Assembly (NCBI RefSeq): GCF_000739555.1 | Contig: NZ_BBJN01000029.1 | Location: 1 to 64,000, forward strand | DNA length: 64,000 nt | Direction: 5' to 3' | Origin: Halolamina rubra | GTDB taxonomy: Archaea; Halobacteriota; Halobacteria; Halobacteriales; Haloferacaceae | Shown: piece by piece, positions 17,807 to 26,051 of the stretch | Position numbering within the stretch: the first letter of the stretch is position 1 | How the letters are laid out: every line of letters starts with the position of its first letter | Notes under the pieces: generated by a model | Told to the model about the DNA's origin: nothing | Databases searched by the model: none | Seen by the model: the letters and a program-made list of their open reading frames with translations, nothing else | Translations under genes and position numbers: made by a program

Positions 17807-18415
17807 GTGACACGCGGCGTCGACGAGGAGAAACGGGCGACGCTCAAACGGTTCGCGGCGGCCGGCGCCGCGGCCCCGTTCGCCGCGCTGGGCGGCGACA
17901 GCGACGCCGCCGGCGGGAGCGACACCCGCGACGCCATCGTCGGCTACGTCGCGGCGACACCCGGCGCCCACTTCTCGAAGCTCCGGGACGACCTCCAGTT
18001 GGGGACGGGCGAGACCCAGCACCACGTCGACCGGCTGCTCTCGGAGGGCGCGATCGTCTCCTGGCGCGACGGCGACTACCGCCGCTTCTTCCCGGCCGAC
18101 CGGTTCACCGCGTTCGAGCGGACCGCGCTGGGCTACCTCAGGCGGTCGACGCCCCGCGGGATGGTGATCGCACTACTCCGGGATCCCGACGCCACGGGCG
18201 CCGACCTCGCCGAGCAGCTCGGCGTCTCCCGGGCGACGGTCAGCAGCCACGCCGCCGCGCTGGAGTCGGCCGGCCTGCTCTCCCGCGAGGACGGCTACGC
18301 GCTGGAGGAGCCCGAGACGCTGCTGACGCTGCTCGTCCGCTACGCCGACTCCTTCGACGCCGCCGCCGACGCGCTGGCGGCCGACGCCGCCGACCTCATC
18401 AGCCACGACCCCTGA
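17807..18415 (+). CDS. Two-domain winged-helix transcriptional regulator
   Basis: A 202-residue protein beginning at the GTG at 17807. Its N-terminal segment RFAAAGAAAPFAALGG is alanine-rich. A first winged helix covers about residues 38-90 (SKLRDDLQLGTGETQHHVDRLLSEGAIV) and a second about 115-165 (GADLAEQLGVSRATVSSHAAALESAGLL). Such tandem helix-turn-helix proteins are common haloarchaeal regulators; the target genes are unknown. Confidence 0.8.
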   Translation: MTRGVDEEKRATLKRFAAAGAAAPFAALGGDSDAAGGSDTRDAIVGYVAATPGAHFSKLRDDLQLGTGETQHHVDRLLSEGAIVSWRDGDYRRFFPADRFTAFERTALGYLRRSTPRGMVIALLRDPDATGADLAEQLGVSRATVSSHAAALESAGLLSREDGYALEEPETLLTLLVRYADSFDAAADALAADAADLISHDP

Positions 18416-18478
18416 GCGGACCTCTCTCCGTGTGGACAGTTCCCAATCGCTAAGGTCGTCGGGCCGTAATCTACGCGC

Positions 18479-18775
18479 ATGCCCGACACAGCCCTGCTCT
18501 GGCTGTTGTTGGTGATCCCCGTCGCGATACAGATCCCGCTGCTGCTGTTCATGATGTCCCGGATGGAGATCGACGAGGCGCCGGACCATCTGGGCTCGGA
18601 GATCTGGGGCGGCGAGGACGAGGACGGCGCGGCGTACCGCCGACGGCTCTCCGAGAGCGGCCCCGCCGCCGCCCGCGAGGCGAGCGCGGAGGGCGGCACG
18701 CTCCGCTGTGGGAACTGCGGGACGGAGAACGATCCGGCCTACCAGTACTGCAGCGGCTGTGCGCGGCGGCTCTGA
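18479..18775 (+). CDS. Membrane-anchored zinc-ribbon protein
   Basis: A 98-residue protein with an N-terminal hydrophobic span (ALLWLLLVIPVAIQIPLLLFMM), a charged linker, and a C-terminal double-knuckle zinc ribbon CGNCGTENDPAYQYCSGC. The ribbon should face the cytosol. Function unknown. The stop is one base from the stop of the convergent DUF7123-like gene. Confidence 0.75.
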   Translation: MPDTALLWLLLVIPVAIQIPLLLFMMSRMEIDEAPDHLGSEIWGGEDEDGAAYRRRLSESGPAAAREASAEGGTLRCGNCGTENDPAYQYCSGCARRL

Positions 18776-18776
18776 G

Positions 18777-19022
18777 CTACTCGGCGCGGGTGACCTTCCA
18801 CGTCGTGCCCGACGAGTAGCCCCACTTCTCGATCTCGAGGCCGTGGTCGGCGGACAGCAGCGCCCGCATGTTCGCGCCGACCTCCTTGGCGGTCATGTCG
18901 AGCTCCTCGGCGACCAGCCGGGACTTGAAGTACGTCCTGTCGCCGGCGGCCTCCCGCAGGTGGTTCAGGATGCGCGCCTGTTTCTCGGAGAGGTCGACCG
19001 TCGCCGCTACGCCTGTGCTCAT
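18777..19022 (-). CDS. DUF7123-like small winged-helix protein
   Basis: An 81-residue haloarchaea-specific protein. KQARILNHLREAA...TYFKSRLVAEELDMTAKEVGANMRALL forms a helix-turn-helix, and the ending LEIEKWGYSSGTTWKVTRAE is the strongly conserved tail of the DUF7123 group as I know it. It is likely a DNA-binding protein; targets are unknown. It is divergent from the aglD-like gene with a 211-bp intergenic region. Confidence 0.75.
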   Translation of the reverse strand: MSTGVAATVDLSEKQARILNHLREAAGDRTYFKSRLVAEELDMTAKEVGANMRALLSADHGLEIEKWGYSSGTTWKVTRAE

Positions 19023-19203
19023 AGCTCAACAGTGGTCCCGTACCCCCTTCAGGCGTTTGGTACGACGGATTAATCCCGCCGCTGTCGTGCGGTTTTCGCA
19101 CCGAGCACCCACCGCAGGGATGGTCTAGCCCCGCCGACAGGTACGGTCGGCTAACGCCGCGCCCGTCGGCGCCGTCGACCGGCCGGCGACACCGTTCAGA
19201 AGC

Positions 19204-19209
19204 TACTTA
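19204..19209 (+). promoter_or_regulatory. TATA-like box for the aglD-like gene
   Basis: CTTACA/TACTTA-type sequence lies about 27 bp before the ATG at 19234. The rest of the 211-bp divergent region (19023-19233) holds no gene that I can support. Confidence 0.35.
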
Positions 19210-19233
19210 CACGCGGGAGAGCCAACGTCGACT

Positions 19234-21096
19234 ATGACCAACCCCGCCGACGGAAGCGACGCCGCGGAGCGAGCGGCGGGGGCGGAGCCGACGCTCGACC
19301 CGACCGCCGTCGAGGTCAGCGTCGTCCTCCCGGCGTACAACGAGGCCGACAGCATCGAGTCCACGGTCCGGACGACCCTCGACACGCTGGGCGCGTTCCT
19401 CAAGCCCGGCACGTACGAGGTGATCGTCGCCGAGGACGGCTGCGAGGACGAGACACCCGCGATCGCCGAGCGCCTCACGGGTGAGATCGCCGCCGTCCGA
19501 CATTTCCACAGCGACGAGCGGCTGGGCCGCGGCGGCGCGCTGGAGCGCGCGTTCGACGCCGCCCACGGCGAGACGCTGGTGTACTTCGACACCGACCTCG
19601 CGACCGACATGCAGCATCTGGAGACGCTGGTGAACAAGGTGCGAAACGGCGACGCCGACGTGGCGACGGGGTCGCGCTGGATGCCGGGCAACGTCGCCGA
19701 CCGCCCCGCCAAGCGGGGGATCCCCTCGAAGGGGTACAACGGCGCCGTCCGCCTGTTCCTCCGAACCGGGCTGCGGGATCACCAGTGCGGCTTCAAGTCG
19801 ATCTCCCGGGAGGCGTTCGAGGCGGTCCACGACGACGTGGAGGACCGCCACTGGTTCTGGGACACGGAGCTGCTCGTGCGCGCCCAGCGCGAGGGGTTCC
19901 GGGTCGCGGAGTTCCCGGTCGACTGGGAGCCGAAAGGCGACTCGAAAGTCGACCTCGTCCGGGACGTGTTCGGGATGGGGAGCCAGATCGTCCGGACCTG
20001 GTGGCAGCTGTCGGTCCAGCCGCGGGTGACCCGCCGGATGACGCTGGCCGCGAGCGCGCTGCTGGTGCTGATCGCGCTGCTGCTCTCGACGCAGTACCTG
20101 CCGTTCGGCGAGGTGTTCGACCACATCGGCGACGCCGACCCGACCCTCATCGGCGTCGCGACCGTCGTGTACGCGCTCTCGTGGCCGCTGCGCGGGATGC
20201 GCTACCGCGACATCCTCGCCGAGCTGGGGTTCGACGAACGGATCGGCTTCCTCACGGGCGCGGTGTTCATCTCCCAGACGGGCAACCTCGTGTTCCCGGC
20301 GCGGGCGGGCGACGCCGTCCGGGCGTACGTGGTGAAGGCGCGGCGGGGGATCCCCTACCCCTCCGGCGTCGCGTCGCTGGCCGCCGAGCGCGTGTTCGAC
20401 CTGCTGACGATCACCGTGCTCGCGGGGCTGGTGCTGCTGGGCTACGCCGCCATGGGCGAGCTGGCCCGGGTGACGGCGTCGCTCACCGGCGCCTCCGAGA
20501 GCGGCCGGATCGCCGTCATCGTCGCGGTCGGCGTCGCCGTGATCGCGATCGCCGCCGTCGCGGGGATCGTGCTCTCGGCGCGCTCGGACCGCAACCGCGT
20601 CCGCGGGCTCGTGACGCGGCTCTCCTCGGACTCCTACGCCGACTTCGTCGCCGGCGTGCTGGAGCGGTTCGTCGGCGACGTCCAGCGCGTCGGCGGCAAC
20701 CCGCGGGCGTTCATGCTCGTCGGCGCCTCGAGCCTCGTGATCTGGACGCTCGACGTGATCACGGCGGCGATCGTGCTGCAGGCGTTCGACACCGGGCTCG
20801 GCACCGCGACGCTGCTGACGGTCTGTTTCTTCGCCGTCTCGGTGGGGAACCTCGCGAAGGTGATCCCGCTGACTCCCGGCGGCGTCGGCCTCTACGAGGC
20901 AGCGTTCACCCTGCTCGTCGCGGGGCTGACGCCGGTGAGCCCGGCGGTCGCGCTGGGCGCGGCGTTCGTCGATCACTTCCTGAAGAACGCGGTGACGATC
21001 GTCGGCGGCGTGATCTCGATGCTCGCGCTGAACGTCTCGCTCACCACCGCGGTGGAGGAGGCCGAGGAGATGGAGGAGGTCGAGGAGCCGGCGTAA
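19234..21096 (+). CDS. aglD: Dolichol-phosphate glycosyltransferase fused to a flippase-like membrane domain (AglD type)
   Basis: A 620-residue fusion. The N-terminal about 230 residues are a family 2 glycosyltransferase: VSVVLPAYNEADSIESTV, EDGCEDETP, and YFDTDLATD as the DxD metal site. The C-terminal about 330 residues are a polytopic UPF0104/lysylphosphatidylglycerol-synthase-type domain with about eight spans, ending LTPGGVGLYEAAFTLLVAGLTP. This architecture matches Haloferax volcanii AglD, which loads mannose onto dolichol phosphate for S-layer N-glycosylation, so I infer the same process. The donor sugar is not provable from sequence. Confidence 0.85.
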   Translation: MTNPADGSDAAERAAGAEPTLDPTAVEVSVVLPAYNEADSIESTVRTTLDTLGAFLKPGTYEVIVAEDGCEDETPAIAERLTGEIAAVRHFHSDERLGRGGALERAFDAAHGETLVYFDTDLATDMQHLETLVNKVRNGDADVATGSRWMPGNVADRPAKRGIPSKGYNGAVRLFLRTGLRDHQCGFKSISREAFEAVHDDVEDRHWFWDTELLVRAQREGFRVAEFPVDWEPKGDSKVDLVRDVFGMGSQIVRTWWQLSVQPRVTRRMTLAASALLVLIALLLSTQYLPFGEVFDHIGDADPTLIGVATVVYALSWPLRGMRYRDILAELGFDERIGFLTGAVFISQTGNLVFPARAGDAVRAYVVKARRGIPYPSGVASLAAERVFDLLTITVLAGLVLLGYAAMGELARVTASLTGASESGRIAVIVAVGVAVIAIAAVAGIVLSARSDRNRVRGLVTRLSSDSYADFVAGVLERFVGDVQRVGGNPRAFMLVGASSLVIWTLDVITAAIVLQAFDTGLGTATLLTVCFFAVSVGNLAKVIPLTPGGVGLYEAAFTLLVAGLTPVSPAVALGAAFVDHFLKNAVTIVGGVISMLALNVSLTTAVEEAEEMEEVEEPA

Positions 21097-21186
21097 TCGT
21101 CGGCATCTGGACGACTTCGGTCGCTCGCCGACGGCGAGGCCGAGCTGTTGCCAGCGACCGGAGGGAGCGCAGCGAACGGTCGACGT

Positions 21187-21702
21187 TCAGTAGCGCTCGG
21201 TCACGAACGGCCCCATCGCCGCCGCCACGCCGGCCGCGAGCGCGTCGTCGCGGTCGACCACGCCCGCCGACAGCGCGCCCGCCGCGCCCTGCTTTCTCGC
21301 CACGTCGTCCTCGCCGAGCACGTCGTCCATCACCGGCCCGAGCTCCTCGCCGGCGGCGACGCGGTCGCCGATGGCGTCGGGGAGCCGGAACGACGGCCCC
21401 GAGCCGAGCCCGACCCGCTCGCCGTCGGTCACGGCGACCCACATGATCAGGAACAGCCCGTCCGCCCCCTCGATCTCGGCGACGCCGCCCTCGAGCCCGA
21501 CGCCGAGCTCGTACTCGCCGGCCGCGAGCGCGTTCGCGGCGCGGTTCTTCGCCCCCGCGACGGTCTCCTCGCGCCCGCGTGGCTGCTCGGAGACGCCCGA
21601 GTCGACCGGGACGGCCTCGACTTCGGCGTCGACGGTCGTCTCGACGGCTCGTTCGACCGCGCGTCGCTTCACCGGGTTGCCGCTGCCGACGGCGAGTCGC
21701 AT
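21187..21702 (-). CDS. Inosine/xanthosine triphosphatase (YjjX/DUF84 family)
   Basis: Hydrolyses non-canonical purine nucleoside triphosphates so they are not incorporated into nucleic acids. The 171-residue protein has the family start RLAVGSGNPVKRRAVERAV, the middle EETVAGAKNRAANAL, and GVGLEGGVAEIEG, which are the nucleotide and metal-binding stretches of this Maf/HAM1-like fold. It lies convergent to aglD, and the BtuF-like gene lies 55 bp upstream on the same strand. Confidence 0.9.
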   Translation of the reverse strand: MRLAVGSGNPVKRRAVERAVETTVDAEVEAVPVDSGVSEQPRGREETVAGAKNRAANALAAGEYELGVGLEGGVAEIEGADGLFLIMWVAVTDGERVGLGSGPSFRLPDAIGDRVAAGEELGPVMDDVLGEDDVARKQGAAGALSAGVVDRDDALAAGVAAAMGPFVTERY

Positions 21703-21757
21703 GGTCGCGCTGGGTGCCGGGGGACCGTGTCGGTTGCGGATCGACGCCGGCCGCGGC

Positions 21758-22500
21758 TCAGGCGGCGTCGACGCCGTGCAGGATCGCCGCCAGCCGCTCG
21801 ACCCCCGCGATCAGGTTCGGGCTCGGCTGGTTGAGCAGCGAGTCGTCGACGACGTGGATCTCGGCGTCGAGCGCCCAGCCGCGCTCCCGGAACGCGTCGG
21901 GATCCGCGCGGTCGCCCTTCCCGCAGGGTGGAGGATCACGTAATCGGGGTCGGCGGCGACCACGTCGCCCGACGTCACCTCGCCGGACCGCTCGCCCGGC
22001 TCGGCGAACGGGTAGCGCCCGCCGGCGGCGTCGACGGCCTCGGGCACCCAGTTCCCGGCGGCCATCGGCGGGTCGGCCCACTCCTCGCAGTACACCGTCG
22101 GCCGCGGCTCGTCGGCGACGGCGGCGCGCACGGCCCGCAGGCGCTCGCGGGCGTCCGCGGCCAGTTCCGCGCCCGCTTCCGGGTGGCCGACCGCGTGCCC
22201 GAGCTCCGCGAACCCGTCGACGGCGTCGTCGAGCGTCCCGGGTTCGCTGTGGTGGACTGCGAGCCCGCGCTCGCGGAGCTCGTCGCGGGTCTCGCGCTGG
22301 AGCGCGTCGCTGGTGAGCACGAGGTCGGGCTCGAGCGCGTCCACCGCATCGAAATCCGTGTTGAGCCAGCCGCCGACGCGCTCGGGGTCGCGTTCGACCG
22401 CCGAGAGGTCGCAGTGGTGGGTCACGCCCACCAGGTCGGCGGCGGCGCCCATCGCCGCCAGCGTCGCGGTCGCGCTCGGCGCCAGCGAGACGAGTCGCAT
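21758..22500 (-). CDS. BtuF-like cobalamin/metal-chelate-binding protein with a one-base frameshift
   Basis: Periplasmic-binding-protein fold of the BtuF/FecB type: MRLVSLAPSATATLAAMG, LVGVTHHCD, ALEPDLVLTSDAL and AGNWVPEAVDAAGG. There is no signal peptide, so unlike a transport receptor it may act in the cytosol. The frame breaks near 21927 after DYVILHP: one frame degenerates, the next continues CGKGDRADPDAFRERGW and ends LAAILHGVDAA at 21758. The span of 743 bp plus one base gives 247 residues. A missing base in CACCC-TGCGGG is likely a consensus error. Confidence 0.82.
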
Positions 22501-22582
22501 CGGGAGTGGCTGGGGCCCGCCGGCGGAAATACCCCGCGGGCCAGTCCGAACCTGTTTGGTGCCTCGCCACGACCCCCCGAGC

Positions 22583-23275
22583 GTGTTCGACTCGTTCACC
22601 CTCGTCGCCGCCACCGCCGACCTCGACGACGAGCGCGCGGCCCGCGGCGTCGCCGACCTCGTGGAGTTCCGGATGGATCTCGCGGCCGACCCCGCCGGCC
22701 AGCTCGCGGCGTACGACGGCGAGCTCCCGCTGCTCGTCACCAACCGCCCGGCGTGGGAGGGCGGCGAGGCCGACGGGGGCGACGCCGAAGCGGAGGCCGC
22801 ACGGCTCGACGCGCTCGCGACCGCGCTGGAGCACGAGGCCGTCGAAGCGGTCGACCTCGAACTCGCCGCGCTCCGCCGGGAGGAGCGCGCGGTCGCGGTC
22901 GCCGAGGGGGCCGCTTCCCGGGGCGTCGAGGTGGTGGTCTCGGTCCACGACTTCGCCGGCACGCCCTCGGAGCGCGCGATGGCGTCGCTCCTCTCGGCCG
23001 CGGCGTCGGCGGGCGACGTGGGGAAGCTCGCGGTCACCGCCGAGAGCCGGGCGGACGCGCTGGCGCTGCTGTCGGCGACCCACGCCGTCGACGCCGCGGG
23101 CCACCGCGTGGCGACGATGGCGATGGGCGAGGCCGGCCGGCACACCCGCGCGGTCGCGCCGGTGTACGGCTCGAAGATCGGCTACGCGCCCGTTCGCGCC
23201 GACGACGCCACCGCGCCCGGGCAGTACGACCTCGAGACGCTCGCGGCTCTCGTCGCCCGCCTCCGTTCGCGGTAG
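22583..23275 (+). CDS. aroD: 3-dehydroquinate dehydratase, type I
   Basis: Schiff-base dehydratase converting 3-dehydroquinate to 3-dehydroshikimate. In 230 residues the early LVEFRMDLA segment holds the substrate-contacting Glu and Arg, VVSVHDFAGTPS carries the catalytic His, GKLAVTAES carries the Schiff-base Lys, and GSKIGYAPV is the C-terminal substrate loop. I start at the GTG at 22583 because upstream frame content is antisense to the divergent BtuF-like gene. It works with the dehydroquinate synthase II gene in this window. Confidence 0.95.
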   Translation: MFDSFTLVAATADLDDERAARGVADLVEFRMDLAADPAGQLAAYDGELPLLVTNRPAWEGGEADGGDAEAEAARLDALATALEHEAVEAVDLELAALRREERAVAVAEGAASRGVEVVVSVHDFAGTPSERAMASLLSAAASAGDVGKLAVTAESRADALALLSATHAVDAAGHRVATMAMGEAGRHTRAVAPVYGSKIGYAPVRADDATAPGQYDLETLAALVARLRSR

Positions 23276-23313
23276 CTCCTCGGCGACCGAACTGGCTGGC
23301 TGCGTCGCCGTGT

Positions 23314-23901
23314 TCACTCCCGTTTACGCGCTTCTGGCGGTTTCTCGGTGCTCCCGAGGCGAGTGCGTCGACCGACGACGTAATGCGCGACGGCGGAGAC
23401 CCCGAAGGCGGTCGAAACGAACACCCCGCCACCGACCGGACCAAGCGCGGCGAACCCCGGTGTCCCAGTGGTGATGGCGAGCAAGAGCGCGGCGGCGACG
23501 CCCGCGAGCCCGACGTAGTAGAGGTTCCACGGGATCTCTCGACTACTGAGCACATCGACGTAGATATCGAGATCTTTCAGGGCGGGCGTTGGCTCGACCA
23601 GATGGGCCTCCTCGTCGACCGTGACGATACCTTTCTCCTCCAGTTTCGGGAGATGTGTTCGCTTGAGTGTGCTGTACACGTTACGTCGGTCGTCGTACGT
23701 GACCTCTTCCCGGTCGATGTCGAACTCCCACGCCGTGACGTCGATCGACAGCGCAGAGACGTCGACTGGCCCTTCGGCGTGCTTGAGGGCGTGGATGACG
23801 AAGCGGCGGCGTCGGTTCGAGAGCGTTTCGAAGATGTCGTCTTCGGACAGCTCTGCGCCCTCCGAGCGGCGTGCGTTCGTGATCGTGTTGATTGCACCCA
23901 T
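23314..23901 (-). CDS. DUF7344-like winged-helix regulator with two membrane spans
   Basis: A 195-residue protein: an N-terminal winged helix (DIFETLSNRRRRFVIHALKH ... YSTLKRTHLPKLEEKGIVTVDEEAHLVEPT) and two C-terminal hydrophobic spans (VGLAGVAAALLLAI and FVSTAFGVSAVAHYVV), so it is a membrane-tethered DNA-binding protein. The HALKH motif is typical of the haloarchaeal DUF7344 group. Another Met nine codons upstream (23928) is possible. A TATTTATGG element on the minus strand (about 23985-23993) is its likely TATA box. It is divergent from the two secreted SipW-type proteins, whose control is its most natural role by context. Confidence 0.75.
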   Translation of the reverse strand: MGAINTITNARRSEGAELSEDDIFETLSNRRRRFVIHALKHAEGPVDVSALSIDVTAWEFDIDREEVTYDDRRNVYSTLKRTHLPKLEEKGIVTVDEEAHLVEPTPALKDLDIYVDVLSSREIPWNLYYVGLAGVAAALLLAITTGTPGFAALGPVGGGVFVSTAFGVSAVAHYVVGRRTRLGSTEKPPEARKRE

Positions 23902-24357
23902 TCGTCCGAACCTCCTCCAGCCGGCCACTGGCTTCCCCCAGTTCGATGCCGGCGGATTTCGACCGCAACTGTATGAAGGAGTACCATAAATAGGTTAGAT
24001 AGTTAATCTGTCACTCCCCGTATGGTGAGAGGAGATGGCGTTGCTCGTTTCTTCCTAGAGAGCGATTAACTGCCCTCTGAGTGGCTTTAGACGCCGTTTC
24101 CGTCTCGGTATTCGCACGTCACCGATCCGGAAACTTCGTCGAAAGCGGCTTGGGTTTCGGACCTCGCGGCAGCGTCGGCTCGTGGACATCCACGAGACGT
24201 GCCTGAGAGAGATCGAGCGAGACCGGACGATCCATCGAGCACAGTCCGCCGACGTATCGAGGATCTCATAACCAAGTATCACTCCCCGTATGGGTTATCC
24301 GAGCGCTCCGGGCCCGGGTGTCCGGGCTCCGGGGTGCGAACACAGGTGAGATAACCT
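23902..24357. other. Gene-free divergent region with a 15-bp direct repeat and a structured leader
   Basis: No gene that I can support. TCACTCCCCGTATGG occurs at 24011-24025 and 24279-24293. The interval between them is AT-richer and carries only unrecognisable short frames. At its right end GGTTATC (24293-24299) can pair with GATAACC (24350-24356), enclosing a very GC-rich self-complementary stretch directly before the ATG at 24358. The minus-strand TATA box of the DUF7344-like gene is near 23990. Confidence 0.55.
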
Positions 24358-25104
24358 ATGGAACGACGCAAATTCGTAATCGGACTGGGTGCATTGGCTT
24401 CGGGCGCTGCGGCTGCGACGGGCACGGGAGCGTTTACCGCCGCAGAGATCCGTGGACGCGAAGCGAACATCGGTGTCGAGAACGACATGAACAGTCTCAT
24501 CGGGCTCGCCGCCGGAGACACCGAGTTCGTCACCAACAACGGCGGCGGTGGCGAGAACGAGCTGCTGATCGACTTCAGTTCGGAGGGTGGCGGCGACGGT
24601 ATCAACCCGAACTCCACGTACCAGGTCGGCGGGCTCGGCGACCTCGACAGCAACAACATCTTCCAGGTCCCCGGTGATCCGACGACGGTTCCCTCGGTCG
24701 GCGACGTCGCGATCGACACGACGACGCCGATCACGAGCGAGTACGCGTTCAAGGTGATGAACCAGACGAACAGCGCGAAAGACATCGAAGTCGCCTACGA
24801 CGCCAACGACGAGCCGTTCCCCGACGACACGCGACTGTTCCTCGTCGCGTACTACTCCGGCGGTAGCAACAGCTCTGAACAGGAGGAGGGGCTCGCCGTC
24901 GGTGACTACACGAACGACAACGAGAAGGCTGCCAGCATCATCTTCGACGACGATCAGCAGTACTCCGCGTCCATCGGTTCGGGCGAGGAGTTCTACGTGA
25001 CGATCCTCGTCGAGGTCGGCGATGCCGCCACGGGCACCGATCTGGGCGGCGAGCTCACCGTTCGTGCGGGGAGTCACGACGACTTCACGAACGCCGACGA
25101 CTGA
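24358..25104 (+). CDS. SipW/TasA-type secreted protein 1 (DUF1102-like)
   Basis: A 248-residue exported protein. The start MERRKFVIGLGALASGAAAA followed by TGTGAFTAAEI is the signature of SipW-dependent-type signal peptides in haloarchaea, with a twin-Arg before the hydrophobic core. The mature part is Asn/Asp/Gly-rich and strand-like, beginning ANIGVENDMNSLIGL, as in DUF1102 and TasA/camelysin-like fibre or matrix proteins. The second such gene follows after 24 bp. No SipW-type signal peptidase gene is in the window. Extracellular matrix or filament formation is inferred from the family only. Confidence 0.75.
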   Translation: MERRKFVIGLGALASGAAAATGTGAFTAAEIRGREANIGVENDMNSLIGLAAGDTEFVTNNGGGGENELLIDFSSEGGGDGINPNSTYQVGGLGDLDSNNIFQVPGDPTTVPSVGDVAIDTTTPITSEYAFKVMNQTNSAKDIEVAYDANDEPFPDDTRLFLVAYYSGGSNSSEQEEGLAVGDYTNDNEKAASIIFDDDQQYSASIGSGEEFYVTILVEVGDAATGTDLGGELTVRAGSHDDFTNADD

Positions 25105-25128
25105 CCCTGACGCTCACACGAGAACACC

Positions 25129-25779
25129 ATGAATCGACGTGACGTCGTGGTCGGGCTGGGAGGGCTCGTCGGTGCGGGAGCGCTGGCTACCGGAACGGGT
25201 GCGTTCAGCGCTGCGGAGGTCTCCCGGCAGGCGAAGATCGAGGTCGTCGACGACAGTGACGGGCTGGTCGGACTGGTCGCGAACGAAGCGATCGCCGGTG
25301 TCGGGACGGACAGCGGCGGCGAGTTCACGATCTCGGTCGGCGACGACGACCCAGGAGTGAACGTGAGCTCGGTGTATCAGTTCGGCGCGTTCGTCACTGA
25401 CGACGACCTGCGCGGGATCACGGGGGAGACGTTCTCCGTGGTCACGGACGACGACCCTTCCGACTTGAGCGACGGCCAGGAGTCGCTGGAATCCGCGTTC
25501 GCGATCGTGAACCAGGCGTTGGATGATTTCACCGTCACGATCGACTTCGAACTGAACGACGACGTCGACGGCGGTACAGAGTACGCCTTCGAACTGCAGT
25601 CCTCCCGGAACGGTACCGGGAGACGGGAGGGGCTCGCGAAGAGTCCGATAACCGGGCAACTTACGACCGAATTGGCCACTGGCGAATCGATCGGCGTCTC
25701 GTTCATCGTCAACGCGCTAGACGGGGTGACCGAGGACGAGATCTCCGGGAGCCTGAGCATCTCGGCGGCGACCGTCTAG
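25129..25779 (+). CDS. SipW/TasA-type secreted protein 2
   Basis: A 216-residue paralogue of the preceding protein. The signal is MNRRDVVVGLGGLVGAGALA followed by TGTGAFSAAEV, and then KIEVVDDSDGLVGLV aligns with the same place in protein 1. The body is acidic and strand-rich, ending DEISGSLSISAATV. The two genes almost certainly form one operon and may give partner subunits. A seven-T tract follows the stop. Confidence 0.75.
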   Translation: MNRRDVVVGLGGLVGAGALATGTGAFSAAEVSRQAKIEVVDDSDGLVGLVANEAIAGVGTDSGGEFTISVGDDDPGVNVSSVYQFGAFVTDDDLRGITGETFSVVTDDDPSDLSDGQESLESAFAIVNQALDDFTVTIDFELNDDVDGGTEYAFELQSSRNGTGRREGLAKSPITGQLTTELATGESIGVSFIVNALDGVTEDEISGSLSISAATV

Positions 25780-25788
25780 CGAGACGCC

Positions 25789-25795
25789 TTTTTTT
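25789..25795 (+). terminator. Oligo-T terminator after the SipW-type pair
   Basis: Seven T residues begin ten bases after the stop at 25779, the longest T-run seen in the window and a good archaeal terminator. It marks the end of the two-gene operon. Confidence 0.6.
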
Positions 25796-26051
25796 CGGGA
25801 GGTTTTGTCGGACGGGTAGTGCCAAGAAGGGGTAGCAACGGTTGGGAGCCCATTCGACCGAGCGCGACGAGGCTCTTTCCGAACCACTCTCCTGTCGGCG
25901 TCAGGCTCGGCTCCTCGTCGCCGAACCCATGCCGGTGGACACTCCCGACGCCCCGTTGGGTGAACTCCCCCCGGATCACCCGCGACAAGCCGGTTTCCAG
26001 AACCCGATACAGAGGGGACCGCTTTTGCCGGCCGGGAACCCACCCCCGGCC

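Noticed and set aside
24055-24282. 75-codon minus-strand frame in the SipW spacer
   Set aside because: No recognisable family, Arg/Ser-rich composition and no promoter; overlapping frames are equally long.
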